This document shows, piece after piece, positions 43,115 to 50,294 of a DNA stretch of 64,000 nt. The position numbers were made by a program, and so were the translations under genes. The stretch is from a virus, in IMG/VR virus record IMGVR_UViG_3300007634_000002, positions 43,894 to 107,893 of that record. One strand, 5' to 3'. The first letter of the stretch is position 1, and every line of letters begins with the position of its first letter. The notes below the pieces were generated by a model. It ran no database searches and was not told the origin of the DNA. It saw nothing but the letters and a program-made list of their open reading frames with translations.

Positions 43115-43143
43115 GACCATGGAGCAATGAACCGGTACAATAA
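42928..43143 (+). CDS. Unknown small protein (overlapping pair, gene 2)
   Basis: This 71-aa protein starts at ATG 42928 after AAGGAACACATGCC. Pro/Arg-rich, ordered sequence (FLRRSGINPNESLRPRPR). It overlaps the 3' half of the 42779 gene by 186 nt in a different frame. Both have ribosome sites, so a nested pair is plausible. Confidence 0.55.
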   Translation: MAKSRSPVTFLRRSGINPNESLRPRPRVYPADLLVNFLPVDKRPISSFLEAEGKPQPDRGTMRPWSNEPVQ

Positions 43144-43148
43144 ACTTT

Positions 43149-43210
43149 GTTGCCGGTGGAGTTCCGCACGTAAATGCGGGTAGTGCGCTTAAAAGAATTC
43201 CACCGGCAAC
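43149..43210. other. 16-bp inverted repeat (stem-loop) ahead of membrane genes
   Basis: Arms GTTGCCGGTGGAGTTC (43149-43164) and GAATTCCACCGGCAAC (43195-43210) pair over 16 bp with a single G-U, and a smaller hairpin (CCGCA/TGCGG) sits inside. It lies between the 42928 and 43229 genes. No T-run follows, so a simple terminator is unlikely. Confidence 0.65.
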
Positions 43211-43228
43211 GCTTCCACAGGCAAACAC

Positions 43229-43378
43229 ATGTTCTTTAAGTTTGTAGTCTGTTCCTTAGGAGCAGGCACGATACTGTCAGTATTGACTGGCAGTTACATC
43301 CCAATGATTGCAGCATCCTTTCTACTGTATTTACTGTTGAATTTGCGTGAAAAATCTAACAACGGAGAAACACTATGA
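43229..43378 (+). CDS. 49-aa membrane protein
   Basis: A short gene from ATG 43229 encodes two hydrophobic stretches (FFKFVVCSLGAGTILSVL and IPMIAASFLLYLLLNL) and a charged tail (REKSNNGETL). Its stop overlaps the ATG of the next gene (ATGA at 43375-43378), strong support for translation. Size and topology would suit a holin- or pinholin-like protein; that is inference. Confidence 0.65.
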   Translation: MFFKFVVCSLGAGTILSVLTGSYIPMIAASFLLYLLLNLREKSNNGETL

Positions 43379-43728
43379 ATTGGTTTAGTTTATTGCTTGC
43401 GGCTTTCGCCACGTGGCAAGTCATTGAGATATGGCATCACAGTTCTTTGTTTGCAGAGCAGCGCGCACGGCTGGAACTGTACAACAATTACTTCAGTAAT
43501 TTGTTGCTTTGTCCTTGGTGTTTCTCAGTTTGGATTGGTTTCTGTTTTGCGGGATTGGTATTGGCAAGCGAACTGACACAGAATAACCTTTGGTTGTTTC
43601 CGGCGTTTGCTTTCAGTGTTTCACGATTTGCAAACATCGGCAACGACGTGTTTCACCACCGTTGTCGTACGCCGCGACTAACATGGAATAAATCAAATGA
43701 CCGAAACGACGAACCCCTCCCGTTTTGA
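43375..43728 (+). CDS. DUF1360-type membrane protein
   Basis: This 117-aa protein has three hydrophobic segments (residues 3-20, 44-66, 72-88) and the motif LLCPWCFSVWIG with C46, C49 and W53, the signature of DUF1360 proteins, which are frequent in phage genomes. It is coupled to the upstream 49-aa membrane protein. Role unknown. Confidence 0.75.
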   Translation: MNWFSLLLAAFATWQVIEIWHHSSLFAEQRARLELYNNYFSNLLLCPWCFSVWIGFCFAGLVLASELTQNNLWLFPAFAFSVSRFANIGNDVFHHRCRTPRLTWNKSNDRNDEPLPF

Positions 43729-44038
43729 CCACGACGTTGCCATGGAATTTCAAGAGGTTGCGTTAAAAGCGTTGCTTCGACACGCAGACTTACGGGGAAT
43801 CGTCGTCATATTTGATTACCACAATGAGTTAAATCTTACCGATACCATATCAGGTATTTGGCAAACCCGGTCTCAGAATGAAAAATCGCCAAGCGAGCTG
43901 TTTGGCGGTATCGGACAAACCACACGCATGTTAGAGGGCATGATCCAGCACATCGACACTATGGTTAGTTCTGCCCAAGAAAAAATGCAAGTGTTGCTGG
44001 TTGAAGCCAAACGCGTCCTTAGTCAAACACAGGAATAA
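43697..44038 (+). CDS. Unknown protein
   Basis: This is a 113-aa protein that starts 32 nt before the end of the previous gene. The first part has the strand GIVVIFDYHNELNL, the second is a helix (LEGMIQHIDTMVSSAQEKMQVLL). No family recognised. Confidence 0.65.
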   Translation: MTETTNPSRFDHDVAMEFQEVALKALLRHADLRGIVVIFDYHNELNLTDTISGIWQTRSQNEKSPSELFGGIGQTTRMLEGMIQHIDTMVSSAQEKMQVLLVEAKRVLSQTQE

Positions 44039-44051
44039 CACGAGTAATTTT

Positions 44052-44408
44052 ATGTTGTTGCAAGATGCTTTAAAAGAAGCTTATATGCGCGCGCAATTGC
44101 TTAAAGAACCGTGTTACGTCTTGCAAGAAGCTAACTGTGATGCTTTTTATACGTTGCCGCAAAAAGAACTTGTAGCGACAGACATGCCGTATATAAAAGT
44201 ATTTAGTGCAGGATTTTACGAAATTGTAAACCAAGGATCAGTTCATGGCGGTTTTAACGGCCAACGCAATACGAACAGCGATGCAATCGGGGGAAATAGT
44301 CATCCGCCCGTTTCGACTCCGCCAGTTAAACCCGAACAGTGTAAACCTGACACTCGGCAAAACACTGTTAAAGTACGATACGACGCATTTACTGGATTTG
44401 CGTACTGA
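44052..44408 (+). CDS. Unknown protein overlapping dCTP deaminase gene
   Basis: This is a 118-aa protein from ATG 44052. The first 65 residues (LLQDALKEAYMRAQLLKEP) look genuine; the rest overlaps the start of the deaminase gene for 164 nt in another frame and is low in structure (Pro/Asn-rich). No family recognised. Confidence 0.55.
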   Translation: MLLQDALKEAYMRAQLLKEPCYVLQEANCDAFYTLPQKELVATDMPYIKVFSAGFYEIVNQGSVHGGFNGQRNTNSDAIGGNSHPPVSTPPVKPEQCKPDTRQNTVKVRYDAFTGFAY

Positions 44409-44799
44409 ACCGACAACAATCCCAATTGAAATTCCACCAGAAGGCTATGTGCTGGAACCTAACGTTCTGTACTTAGGCCACACCAATGAAGTAACGCATA
44501 CAAACGTGTATGCCCCATTTATTGAAGGACGCAGTTCAATTGGGCGTATGGGTATTTCTGTGCACATCACCGCAGGATTCGGTGACATAGGATTTAACGG
44601 CACATGGACCTTGGAAATCACGGTTGTGCATCCTGTACGCATTTATGCCAACGTGGAAATCTGCCAAGTAGCTTTTCATACAGTAGAAGGAACCACCACA
44701 TTGAAGTACGAAGGTAAATATAACAATCAAACAGGACCGCGCCCCAGTAGCATCTGGAAAGAATTCCAAGCCGGACGCTATGACGTTACTGAAGGGTAA
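44245..44799 (+). CDS. dcd: dCTP deaminase
   Basis: This is a 184-aa protein with the features of Dcd: EGRSSIGRMGIS (residues 94-105), GFGDIGFNGTWTLEI with catalytic Glu124, and the nucleotide-loop motif KYNNQTGPRPS (158-168). It converts dCTP to dUTP on the route to dTTP, or supplies dUTP directly. Some family members also hydrolyse the product to dUMP; I cannot tell here. No thymidylate synthase or dUTPase is in the window. Preceded by AAGGATCA. Confidence 0.93.
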   Translation: MAVLTANAIRTAMQSGEIVIRPFRLRQLNPNSVNLTLGKTLLKYDTTHLLDLRTEPTTIPIEIPPEGYVLEPNVLYLGHTNEVTHTNVYAPFIEGRSSIGRMGISVHITAGFGDIGFNGTWTLEITVVHPVRIYANVEICQVAFHTVEGTTTLKYEGKYNNQTGPRPSSIWKEFQAGRYDVTEG

Positions 44800-44866
44800 A
44801 GCTAGAATCGTGCTTAATTTCACGTTACTGTAAGTACTGTCGGTGCTTAGTGATGTGAGAACAATT

Positions 44867-45175
44867 ATGCGCAAACGCCGTTACTTTAAACCCGCTCCGG
44901 TTGAACAAGAAACGCCGCAATATTCAGCCATAGCTGAATTGCCGCTATCTGTGCGCACAATCAACCACATTGAAAAAGAAGCAGGGTTTGTGTATCTGTA
45001 TCAAATCATTCCGTTAACCCGTGATCAGATCAAAGAAATGCTTCCTGATAACGGGGACAGGATTGTAGATGAATTAGTCAAAGCGTTGCAACTTGCTGAC
45101 CTGACTATACCCGAGACATGGATAAGGAATAAAAAACGTGCTAGGAACAAAACTCGACCTGCAACTGACAGTTAA
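44867..45175 (+). CDS. RNA polymerase alpha C-terminal-domain-like protein
   Basis: This is a 102-aa protein; ATG 44867 is likely, with in-frame GTGs at 44843 and 44855. Residues 23-81 follow the alpha-CTD pattern: ELPLSVRTINHIEKEAGF, YLYQIIPLTRDQIKEML, then a GDRIVDELVKALQLADL segment, corresponding to the four helices with helix-hairpin-helix elements that contact UP-element DNA and activators. The N-terminal assembly domain is absent. It may compete with or replace host alpha-CTD contacts. Function inferred. Confidence 0.68.
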   Translation: MRKRRYFKPAPVEQETPQYSAIAELPLSVRTINHIEKEAGFVYLYQIIPLTRDQIKEMLPDNGDRIVDELVKALQLADLTIPETWIRNKKRARNKTRPATDS

Positions 45176-45446
45176 TCAAACTGGCCCAAGCTACTCTATT
45201 TGTTGTCCGTTGTGTCAAAACCCGGCAATTGCGTTAAAGTCAGCGGAATACAACGACAAAAAAATGACCCTAGATGAATTGCAAAGTAAAAGTGGTTACG
45301 AATTATTGTTCAGTTTGTCTTCTGTAACAGTGCGCCTTACTTACGAATGTGTTTTGCAACATCAATTCAACGTGGTCTTACTTCAAGGTCACGATGCAAA
45401 GATCCGTTTGGCTTTTACGGTAGATACCCATGAGCCTAGATCCTAA
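45138..45446 (+). CDS. Unknown small protein with CxxC
   Basis: This 102-aa protein starts at GTG 45138, inside the alpha-CTD-like gene's end. N-terminal SYSICCPLCQNP gives one CxxC pair; the rest is beta-rich (VTVRLTYECVLQHQFNVVLLQG). Possibly a zinc-ribbon half-site. No family recognised. Confidence 0.6.
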   Translation: MLGTKLDLQLTVNQTGPSYSICCPLCQNPAIALKSAEYNDKKMTLDELQSKSGYELLFSLSSVTVRLTYECVLQHQFNVVLLQGHDAKIRLAFTVDTHEPRS

Positions 45447-45642
45447 TCCGTTTGTAGTTGCTCGATTACACGACGGACGACGACTGACGGTGAATACGTA
45501 CGAAATTGTTTACGTGGAAGATAACGTGTCGGATCACACGTGCGCCATTAAGTTAAAAACTGGCGAAATGTTCAAACTTGATATGCAAATGGACGAATTC
45601 ATGTACTCCATGTACAGTGGCCGCCAACGGCATTCGTCCTAA
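45430..45642 (+). CDS. Small beta protein (FlbD-like pattern)
   Basis: This is a 70-aa protein. The strand pattern FVVARLHDGRRLTVNTYEIVYVE...IKLKTGEMFKL resembles the small FlbD-type fold ('LTRLDGxxxxIN...IExIE...I.L..G..') only loosely. Overlaps the previous gene by 17 nt. Function unknown. Confidence 0.6.
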   Translation: MSLDPNPFVVARLHDGRRLTVNTYEIVYVEDNVSDHTCAIKLKTGEMFKLDMQMDEFMYSMYSGRQRHSS

Positions 45643-45662
45643 CCCCCATCGTTTTAAAAGGT

Positions 45663-46208
45663 ATGCTGATGTCAACAAAGCAGTACAATCCGGAATTTGC
45701 TACGTGGTCCGAACTTACTTCGACACAACGATCAGAAATTTTCCATGCTCACATTTTGTGCCTAACTGACTATGACAGTTGTTTTGACTTTGTAGCATAC
45801 TTAAGTGATTTGCGCTGGTCCTTCGATCAACGGCCACCGGAAGAACGACTGCATCGTTTACCTGACGGTACACCGGAAATACCGGGTACATGGTTTGGAT
45901 ATGACAATGACAACAAACTGATATTTGAACCGCCTGCCATGCGCCGCGTATCAGCAGAAGCGTATGACAATCGAGAAATGCAAACTACAGTTGCAACGTT
46001 ATCAATTAAAGTGTCACCAGTTATTGCGCGGTTACTGACCAAACTATTGAATAAACACATAAACAATCAACGAAAAATGGTTGCCAATCAACCTAAAGAA
46101 TCTGTCATTAACACGATTTGTATGGAAGAAGTTGAAACCGCAGAGGAAACGTTAAATGGTATCGACAAAGCACTTAAGTTGTGGGAAACAGAAAACAACA
46201 TTCAGTGA
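45663..46208 (+). CDS. Unknown 181-aa protein
   Basis: A protein from ATG 45663 or 45669 (AAAAGG upstream). A mixed first half with FDFVAYLSDLRWSFDQ and a helical C-terminal half (SPVIARLLTKLLNKHINNQ). No family recognised. The next gene has its own promoter. Confidence 0.65.
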   Translation: MLMSTKQYNPEFATWSELTSTQRSEIFHAHILCLTDYDSCFDFVAYLSDLRWSFDQRPPEERLHRLPDGTPEIPGTWFGYDNDNKLIFEPPAMRRVSAEAYDNREMQTTVATLSIKVSPVIARLLTKLLNKHINNQRKMVANQPKESVINTICMEEVETAEETLNGIDKALKLWETENNIQ

Positions 46209-46223
46209 CAGTCTCGATCGGTA

Positions 46224-46252
46224 TTGACAAACAAAACTTAAAACAGTGTTAT
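46224..46252 (+). promoter_or_regulatory. Sigma-70-type promoter
   Basis: TTGACA (46224-46229, perfect -35) and TGTTAT (46247-46252) are separated by 17 nt. It lies upstream of the secreted protein gene at 46314 and is the best canonical promoter I found in the window. Confidence 0.75.
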
Positions 46253-46313
46253 AGCGGCCCGGGCTTAGAACGAGCCGGACAATGATGGCATGTTCATGAA
46301 AGGATTTCGACAT

Positions 46314-46595
46314 ATGGTCAGGATGGCTATGTTGGCTTTGGTTTTGAGTGTTTCGATGATTGCACCTGTATCGGCGGCAGGAGGCCTTTCGGCTCAAGCA
46401 AGCGCCAATGCGTCTGCGTCAACAGGACGTATGGCTCATCGCGGCGGATCGTTCAGGTACGAAGGTGTGGGTTTCAGCACCCGTAGCGCACAAGACGCCA
46501 TTCACAATTGCTGCTACTGGGGGAAAAGAACACCAGTAGAGATTGCAGTGTCTCGCGGCCGCAATGGCTGGTTTGCCTGCGTACGTTACCGATAA
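46314..46595 (+). CDS. Small secreted protein (planctomycete-like)
   Basis: This is a 93-aa protein; ATG 46314 has AAAGGA 9 nt upstream and leaves a signal peptide (MVRMAMLALVLSVSMIAPVSA) with an A-x-A cleavage site. The mature part has HRGGSFRYEGVGFSTRSAQ and CCYWGKRTPVEIAVSRGRNGW, a small Gly/Cys/Trp domain I recall from planctomycete proteins. It has its own promoter and terminator, so it may be a moron-type gene, for example altering the infected cell's surface. In-frame ATGs at 46290 and 46296 are alternatives. Confidence 0.75.
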   Translation: MVRMAMLALVLSVSMIAPVSAAGGLSAQASANASASTGRMAHRGGSFRYEGVGFSTRSAQDAIHNCCYWGKRTPVEIAVSRGRNGWFACVRYR

Positions 46596-46621
46596 GTCAA
46601 CGCTTTTACGATTAACGTACG

Positions 46622-46646
46622 GGCCACGGGTAAAACCGTGGCCTTT
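46622..46646 (+). terminator. Rho-independent terminator
   Basis: A stem GGCCACGG / CCGTGGCC (8 bp, perfect) with a 6-nt loop is followed by TTT. It closes the single-gene unit begun at the 46224 promoter. Confidence 0.8.
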
Positions 46647-46681
46647 GGCGTTAAAGGTTAATAACTCGAGGAGTGATGCAA

Positions 46682-46942
46682 ATGCAGTTACAGAGCTCCA
46701 CGAAATTTGCAATTCAACAACTGATACAAAGTTTGTTTACGTTGTCAGTATTGGGAACACAAAGAGACATAGCTCTTTTAAAACAAATGATTAAAGAGCA
46801 AAACGATCCGGACGAAGACAAGCAAATACTTACCGAGAACGAAGCGCTAGTTCCAATACTCAATGCAGTAATTGGGGAAATTGACAGAAACGATAAGAGG
46901 TATTCGTCATGGCCAAGGAGGAACGCACCGTGCCAAAACTAG
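46682..46942 (+). CDS. Unknown small helical protein
   Basis: This is an 86-aa protein from ATG 46682 (GAGGAG 8 nt upstream; ATG 46676 is closer to the site). Helical with a Gln/Leu-rich N-terminal half. Overlaps the next gene by 34 nt. No family recognised. Confidence 0.65.
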   Translation: MQLQSSTKFAIQQLIQSLFTLSVLGTQRDIALLKQMIKEQNDPDEDKQILTENEALVPILNAVIGEIDRNDKRYSSWPRRNAPCQN

Positions 46943-47112
46943 ATCTGGACAGAATCATAGCGGCGTGTGAATCAGGCGACAACGTAGGTTTCTGCATCGC
47001 TTGTCACGCAGAAACTCATGGCGTTGAGCCAGACATGCGTCGTGGTGTCTGTAAATCTTGCGGCGAGAAGAAAGTGTTTGGAGCAGAAGAATTAATCATA
47101 AGGATGGGATGA
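46909..47112 (+). CDS. Small zinc-ribbon protein
   Basis: A 67-aa protein with CIACHAETHGVEPDMRRGVC...CGEKKVFG (C-x2-C...C-x2-C, residues 29-52), a compact zinc ribbon. The short N-terminal helix is acidic. Its stop overlaps the next ATG (ATGA). The ribbon form is widespread in small phage proteins of unknown role. Confidence 0.75.
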   Translation: MAKEERTVPKLDLDRIIAACESGDNVGFCIACHAETHGVEPDMRRGVCKSCGEKKVFGAEELIIRMG

Positions 47113-47113
47113 T
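47092..47113 (+). repeat. 22-nt leader repeat, copy 1
   Basis: TTAATCATAAGGATGGGATGAT precedes the first of two tandem paralogs and contains its ribosome site and ATG. An identical copy is at 47531-47552. Confidence 0.85.
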
Positions 47114-47534
47114 CATGGCATTTAAAATTGAAATGGAAGACAATGGTTTGAATATTTGGCGCAAAATTTTAGTGCTGTGCGAAGATTTTGATCACGAAGA
47201 TATTGTTGTGACGTTTAAAGGCGATGGGGACAAGGGTCAAATTAAAACCACGGATTTTCAGTTTTGCAATAGTATTGGCGTTTTTGATGTAGAAGAATTT
47301 TGTACAGATAGCTGTACGCGAATAATTAAACAAAAAGAACTAACATTTGCAGACGCGTTAAAAATAGTAACGTACGAAATTTTAATAAATAATTTTTACA
47401 AATGGGAATGTAGCAACAGCAACACCGGAACAATTACATACGACACGGCTACCGGCTTAATTGAGTGTGAATTCAGCCGTGTAAAAACTAGCACAGGAAC
47501 GTGTGACTTGGCCGAGATAAAGAAACAAGTTTAA
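47109..47534 (+). CDS. DUF6878-like protein, paralog 1
   Basis: This is a 141-aa protein from ATG 47109 (ATG 47115 also possible). GLNIWRKILVLCEDFDHEDIVVTF and GDGDKGQIKTTDF resemble the 'G.GDSGQIE' signature I recall for DUF6878. A strong match to the next gene (NIWRK, IIKQKEL, ADAL, TYxIL, GTITYDTATGLIECEF) shows tandem duplication. Function unknown. Confidence 0.7.
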   Translation: MIMAFKIEMEDNGLNIWRKILVLCEDFDHEDIVVTFKGDGDKGQIKTTDFQFCNSIGVFDVEEFCTDSCTRIIKQKELTFADALKIVTYEILINNFYKWECSNSNTGTITYDTATGLIECEFSRVKTSTGTCDLAEIKKQV

Positions 47535-47552
47535 TCATAAGGATGGGATGAT
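47531..47552 (+). repeat. 22-nt leader repeat, copy 2
   Basis: This is identical to 47092-47113 and again spans the ribosome site and ATG, showing that the duplication included the leader. Confidence 0.85.
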
Positions 47553-48012
47553 TATGCAAATTACTATGAAAGACGATGCTTTGAATATTTGGCGCAAAGT
47601 TCTGTCGGTGTGCAAGGCATCTAACTACGCACGGATTGTCGTAACGTTTGACGGCTCCGGAGACAGCGGTCAAATCGAAGACATGGATTTCCAGTTCAAC
47701 GACTCAATGCCGCCAAAACACCCGGCAACGCTTAGTATCGGCGATTTTGACGTACAAGAAGGTTTTGCACACCACGAAGGCAAGTGGGAACCGATAATAA
47801 AACAAAAAGAACTAACACTTGCAGACGCATTGGAGACGGTAACGTATGACATTTTAAGTCAAAATATTCCCGGCTGGGAAATTAACGAAGGCACATCCGG
47901 GACAATCTATTACAACATCGATACCGGCGCAATTAGGTGTGAATTTAACGAACGCGTCGTAAACGTTGTCGAAGGAACGTTCAACCTTAACAACGTAGCG
48001 GAAGAGGTTTAA
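47548..48012 (+). CDS. DUF6878-like protein, paralog 2
   Basis: This 154-aa protein keeps the clearer form of the signature, VVTFDGSGDSGQIEDMDFQF (residues 32-51), and GWEINEGTSGTIYYNIDTGAI near 110. The first paralog has diverged (GDGDKGQ), so this copy is likely closer to the ancestor. Function unknown. Confidence 0.75.
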   Translation: MIMQITMKDDALNIWRKVLSVCKASNYARIVVTFDGSGDSGQIEDMDFQFNDSMPPKHPATLSIGDFDVQEGFAHHEGKWEPIIKQKELTLADALETVTYDILSQNIPGWEINEGTSGTIYYNIDTGAIRCEFNERVVNVVEGTFNLNNVAEEV

Positions 48013-48014
48013 TC

Positions 48015-48371
48015 GTGGCCAACCCCTACCACCATGCCTTGAGCTGTGTCAAAGTATGGGGCGGAACGGTCGAGGATTACATACAAATCCACGACTGGTT
48101 CGACGCGTCAAAAGAACACTTTGGTGATTTTAGACACCGTGCCTTGCGACACCATTCGCAAGGCATTTACGAAGCCGAAAGATTATTTGGCGGAACAGAT
48201 CACACCATCACAATTTCCACAGGGCGAAAGATCCCTGTAAGGTGGATTGCGGAACGCCATGTCAAAGAAGATCTAGGCCACATCCCGTCGCTCAAAGATT
48301 GGTTTGTAACAATCAAACCATGTCCTTGGATGGGTAAGACCGAAAAGATCGAAGCTCAACTAACGGAGTAA
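48015..48371 (+). CDS. DUF6915-like protein
   Basis: This is a 118-aa protein with MANPYHHALSCVKVWGGT, IHDWFDASKEHFGDFRHRALRHH (residues 25-47) and a C-terminal RWIAERHVKEDLGHIPSLKDW, the layout of DUF6915 proteins, which are scattered among phages and bacteria. The His/Asp/Arg density suggests a catalytic or metal site, but activity is unknown. GTG start at 48015 follows GAAGAGG. Confidence 0.8.
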   Translation: MANPYHHALSCVKVWGGTVEDYIQIHDWFDASKEHFGDFRHRALRHHSQGIYEAERLFGGTDHTITISTGRKIPVRWIAERHVKEDLGHIPSLKDWFVTIKPCPWMGKTEKIEAQLTE

Positions 48372-48374
48372 CAC

Positions 48375-48581
48375 ATGCCTAAACGAAAGATTGTACCAAA
48401 CATACCTACTGTGCCTTGTGACGGCTGTAAAAAACCTATGCCCGAGCAAGATGTTGCATTTTGGGGCCGAGAGTGTTCTGTTTGTCGCATGGACTTGCCA
48501 TTAGGCTCTAGTCAATGCGGCGACGATTATAGAAGCGGCGCTCAACACGACAGAACTTACCACGGTGGTAGTTCTGAATAA
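48375..48581 (+). CDS. Small zinc-finger-like protein
   Basis: This 68-aa protein has CDGCKKPM (residues 15-18 CxxC) and CSVCRMDLP (about 34-37 CxxC), a zinc ribbon arrangement with a Gly/His/Ser-rich tail. It is the last + strand gene before a convergent gene, separated by a bidirectional hairpin terminator. Confidence 0.7.
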   Translation: MPKRKIVPNIPTVPCDGCKKPMPEQDVAFWGRECSVCRMDLPLGSSQCGDDYRSGAQHDRTYHGGSSE

Positions 48582-48601
48582 GTTTAATTGTTAAACATGT
48601 T

Positions 48602-48641
48602 ACGAAACGTCAGGCATTACACATAAGTCCTGACGTTTCGT
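48602..48641. terminator. Bidirectional terminator
   Basis: A perfect 13-bp stem ACGAAACGTCAGG / CCTGACGTTTCGT with a 14-nt loop lies exactly between the 3' ends of the convergent genes at 48375 (+) and 48641 (-). T-tracts are short on both sides. Confidence 0.75.
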
Positions 48642-49792
48642 TACGCATCTGCAATTGCGGCGTTGTACGCTTCGTCCGCAGCGTGTTTCAAAACAATTAA
48701 ATTTTCGTTTGCGTCTTTAGTCATGTCGTCAAAAATTATTTTGGCCAACCCCCACGCAATGTTTCGTTGTTCAAGCGCCGTTGCAAGTTCTGCTTTAAGG
48801 TCAGCTACATCCAATGTGTATTGTGCACTTGCTGCGTCATACACGCCTTTAGCCGTGTTAAACGTGCCCATAACAGTTGCCAAATCTGTTGCAAATGTTT
48901 CTTTAGCCGCAGCAATAGCAGCGTCTGCGGTACTTTTTGCTGTATCGTATGCAGTGTTGCGCGTAACCAATGCTGCATTACGTGTAACAAGTGCCGCGTC
49001 AATTGCAGCGTGTCCGTCTGTTTCCGCTTGAATAGCTGCATTTTGCGCGGCTATTGCATCGGCTAATTGCGCGCGTGCTGTAGCTTCGGCTCCAGCGTTG
49101 TTAGCGGCAATAGCTGCGGCAATAGCTGCGTTTGCAATGTTAATTGCGGCTAATGCTGCTTTCTTATTAACTTTAGCTGTTGTAATTGCAGACAATGCCG
49201 TTGCGCGGTCAGTTGTGTACGTTTCCAACGCTGTCGTATAAATTCCTTGCGCTGTGCTTCGCGCTGTAGCCAAATTAGATCTAGCCAACGCTAACGCTGT
49301 TGCTAAAACTGCTTTAAGGCCGGTCGTTGGAGTGTTAATCGCATTGTCTTTAGTTGTTGTAGCGGTTACTAGCGTCGCTTTATCTGCGTCTAATTCCGTT
49401 TTAAGTACGGCTAACTCTCCGGTTTCCGGTGCAGAAATGCGTGTTTTAACGTTATCATACGTAGTTTGCGCTGAAGCTTTATTTTGATCGTATGTTTTTT
49501 TTGCAATGATAAGGTCTTCTTTTAATGTAATTGCAGCGGCAGCGTAAGCATCAGTTTTACGTTGTTTAAAAAGTATAATTGCAGTAGCCAGAGCCGCTTT
49601 TGCGGCAACTACGTCTTGTTTGGCTAACGGTAACGCAACTTTAGCGTCGTCAAGATTAGTAACAGCTGTAGCTAACGCAGCTAACGCACTGGCAATATGC
49701 GCATTTAAAGTACCAGAACCGGTTTCCCAAATACCTGAAGCGTTGTAACCTCTATAACCAAAAAATGCGCGTTCTGCGGTTAACGTAGGCAT
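48641..49792 (-). CDS. Ala-rich helical (coiled-coil) protein
   Basis: This 383-aa minus-strand protein is dominated by Ala, Thr, Asp and Lys in long helices, with weak repeats (AALATAVTNLDDAK; AAAIAANNAGAEATARAQ; ALVTRNAALVTRNTAYD). The N-terminal 35 residues (AERAFFGYRGYNASGIWETG) differ and could be an attachment point. GAGG lies before the ATG at 49792. Such a helical rod could be a tail fibre or scaffold; nothing shows which. It stands alone on its strand between + strand genes. Confidence 0.75.
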   Translation of the reverse strand: MPTLTAERAFFGYRGYNASGIWETGSGTLNAHIASALAALATAVTNLDDAKVALPLAKQDVVAAKAALATAIILFKQRKTDAYAAAAITLKEDLIIAKKTYDQNKASAQTTYDNVKTRISAPETGELAVLKTELDADKATLVTATTTKDNAINTPTTGLKAVLATALALARSNLATARSTAQGIYTTALETYTTDRATALSAITTAKVNKKAALAAINIANAAIAAAIAANNAGAEATARAQLADAIAAQNAAIQAETDGHAAIDAALVTRNAALVTRNTAYDTAKSTADAAIAAAKETFATDLATVMGTFNTAKGVYDAASAQYTLDVADLKAELATALEQRNIAWGLAKIIFDDMTKDANENLIVLKHAADEAYNAAIADA

Positions 49793-49904
49793 GGCAAAAC
49801 CTCAGGTATTTACATGTGCGTTGCTTTTAGTGTAAACGATGTTGAGTTCGTTTTGATACTTAATGTTTTACGGTATGTTCTGACAAATCTAGGAGTTTGC
49901 GTTT

Positions 49905-50192
49905 ATGGACAAAGAATACAACGGCTGGTCCACCTACGAAACATGGGCTGTCAACATGTGGATAGGCGGCACAGAGGGCGCAACTAATTATTGGGACAAC
50001 GAAGCAAAAGAATTACTAGAACGCAACGATAACGACGTAGAAGAAGCAACGCAGTTATTAGCAAATGCTTTAGAAAAAGACTTGTCGCAACACGAATGCA
50101 CAGGCCTTCACGCTGAACTGTTAAACGATGCGTTGTCTAAAATTGACTGGAAAGAAATAAGCGCATTTTTTATCGAAGCCGCAATGCCGTAA
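49905..50192 (+). CDS. Small protein with NGWSTYETW motif
   Basis: This is a 95-aa protein beginning MDKEYNGWSTYETWAVNMWI, a motif common in small phage proteins (DUF7249-like in my memory). Acidic and helical otherwise. TAGGAG precedes ATG 49905. It starts a unit divergent from the Ala-rich gene; the 112-nt gap between them should hold both promoters. Confidence 0.78.
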   Translation: MDKEYNGWSTYETWAVNMWIGGTEGATNYWDNEAKELLERNDNDVEEATQLLANALEKDLSQHECTGLHAELLNDALSKIDWKEISAFFIEAAMP

Positions 50193-50215
50193 GTCTAATA
50201 ACGATCCGTACATAT

Positions 50216-50294
50216 GGCAAGTTTGTAAGGTTTTGGATGTAAAGCACAATAAAATGACACAACTCTATGGTGCGCACAATGTTACGTCAAATTT
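50216..50294 (+). repeat. 79-nt imperfect direct repeat, copy 1
   Basis: It matches 50408-50486 over its length; the core CAAGTTTGTRAGGTTTTGGATGTAAAGCACAA is nearly identical and the end (CAATGTTAyGkCAAgTTT) also matches. The 388-nt gap 50193-50580 holds no convincing gene. Base changes follow a codon pattern (QVCKVLDVKHNKM versus QVCEVLDVKHNSM), so the repeats may be remnants of a coding region. Confidence 0.75.

Noticed and set aside
46543-46794. Plus-strand frame across the terminator at 46622
   Set aside because: It runs through a strong hairpin and overlaps two better supported genes; no ribosome site.
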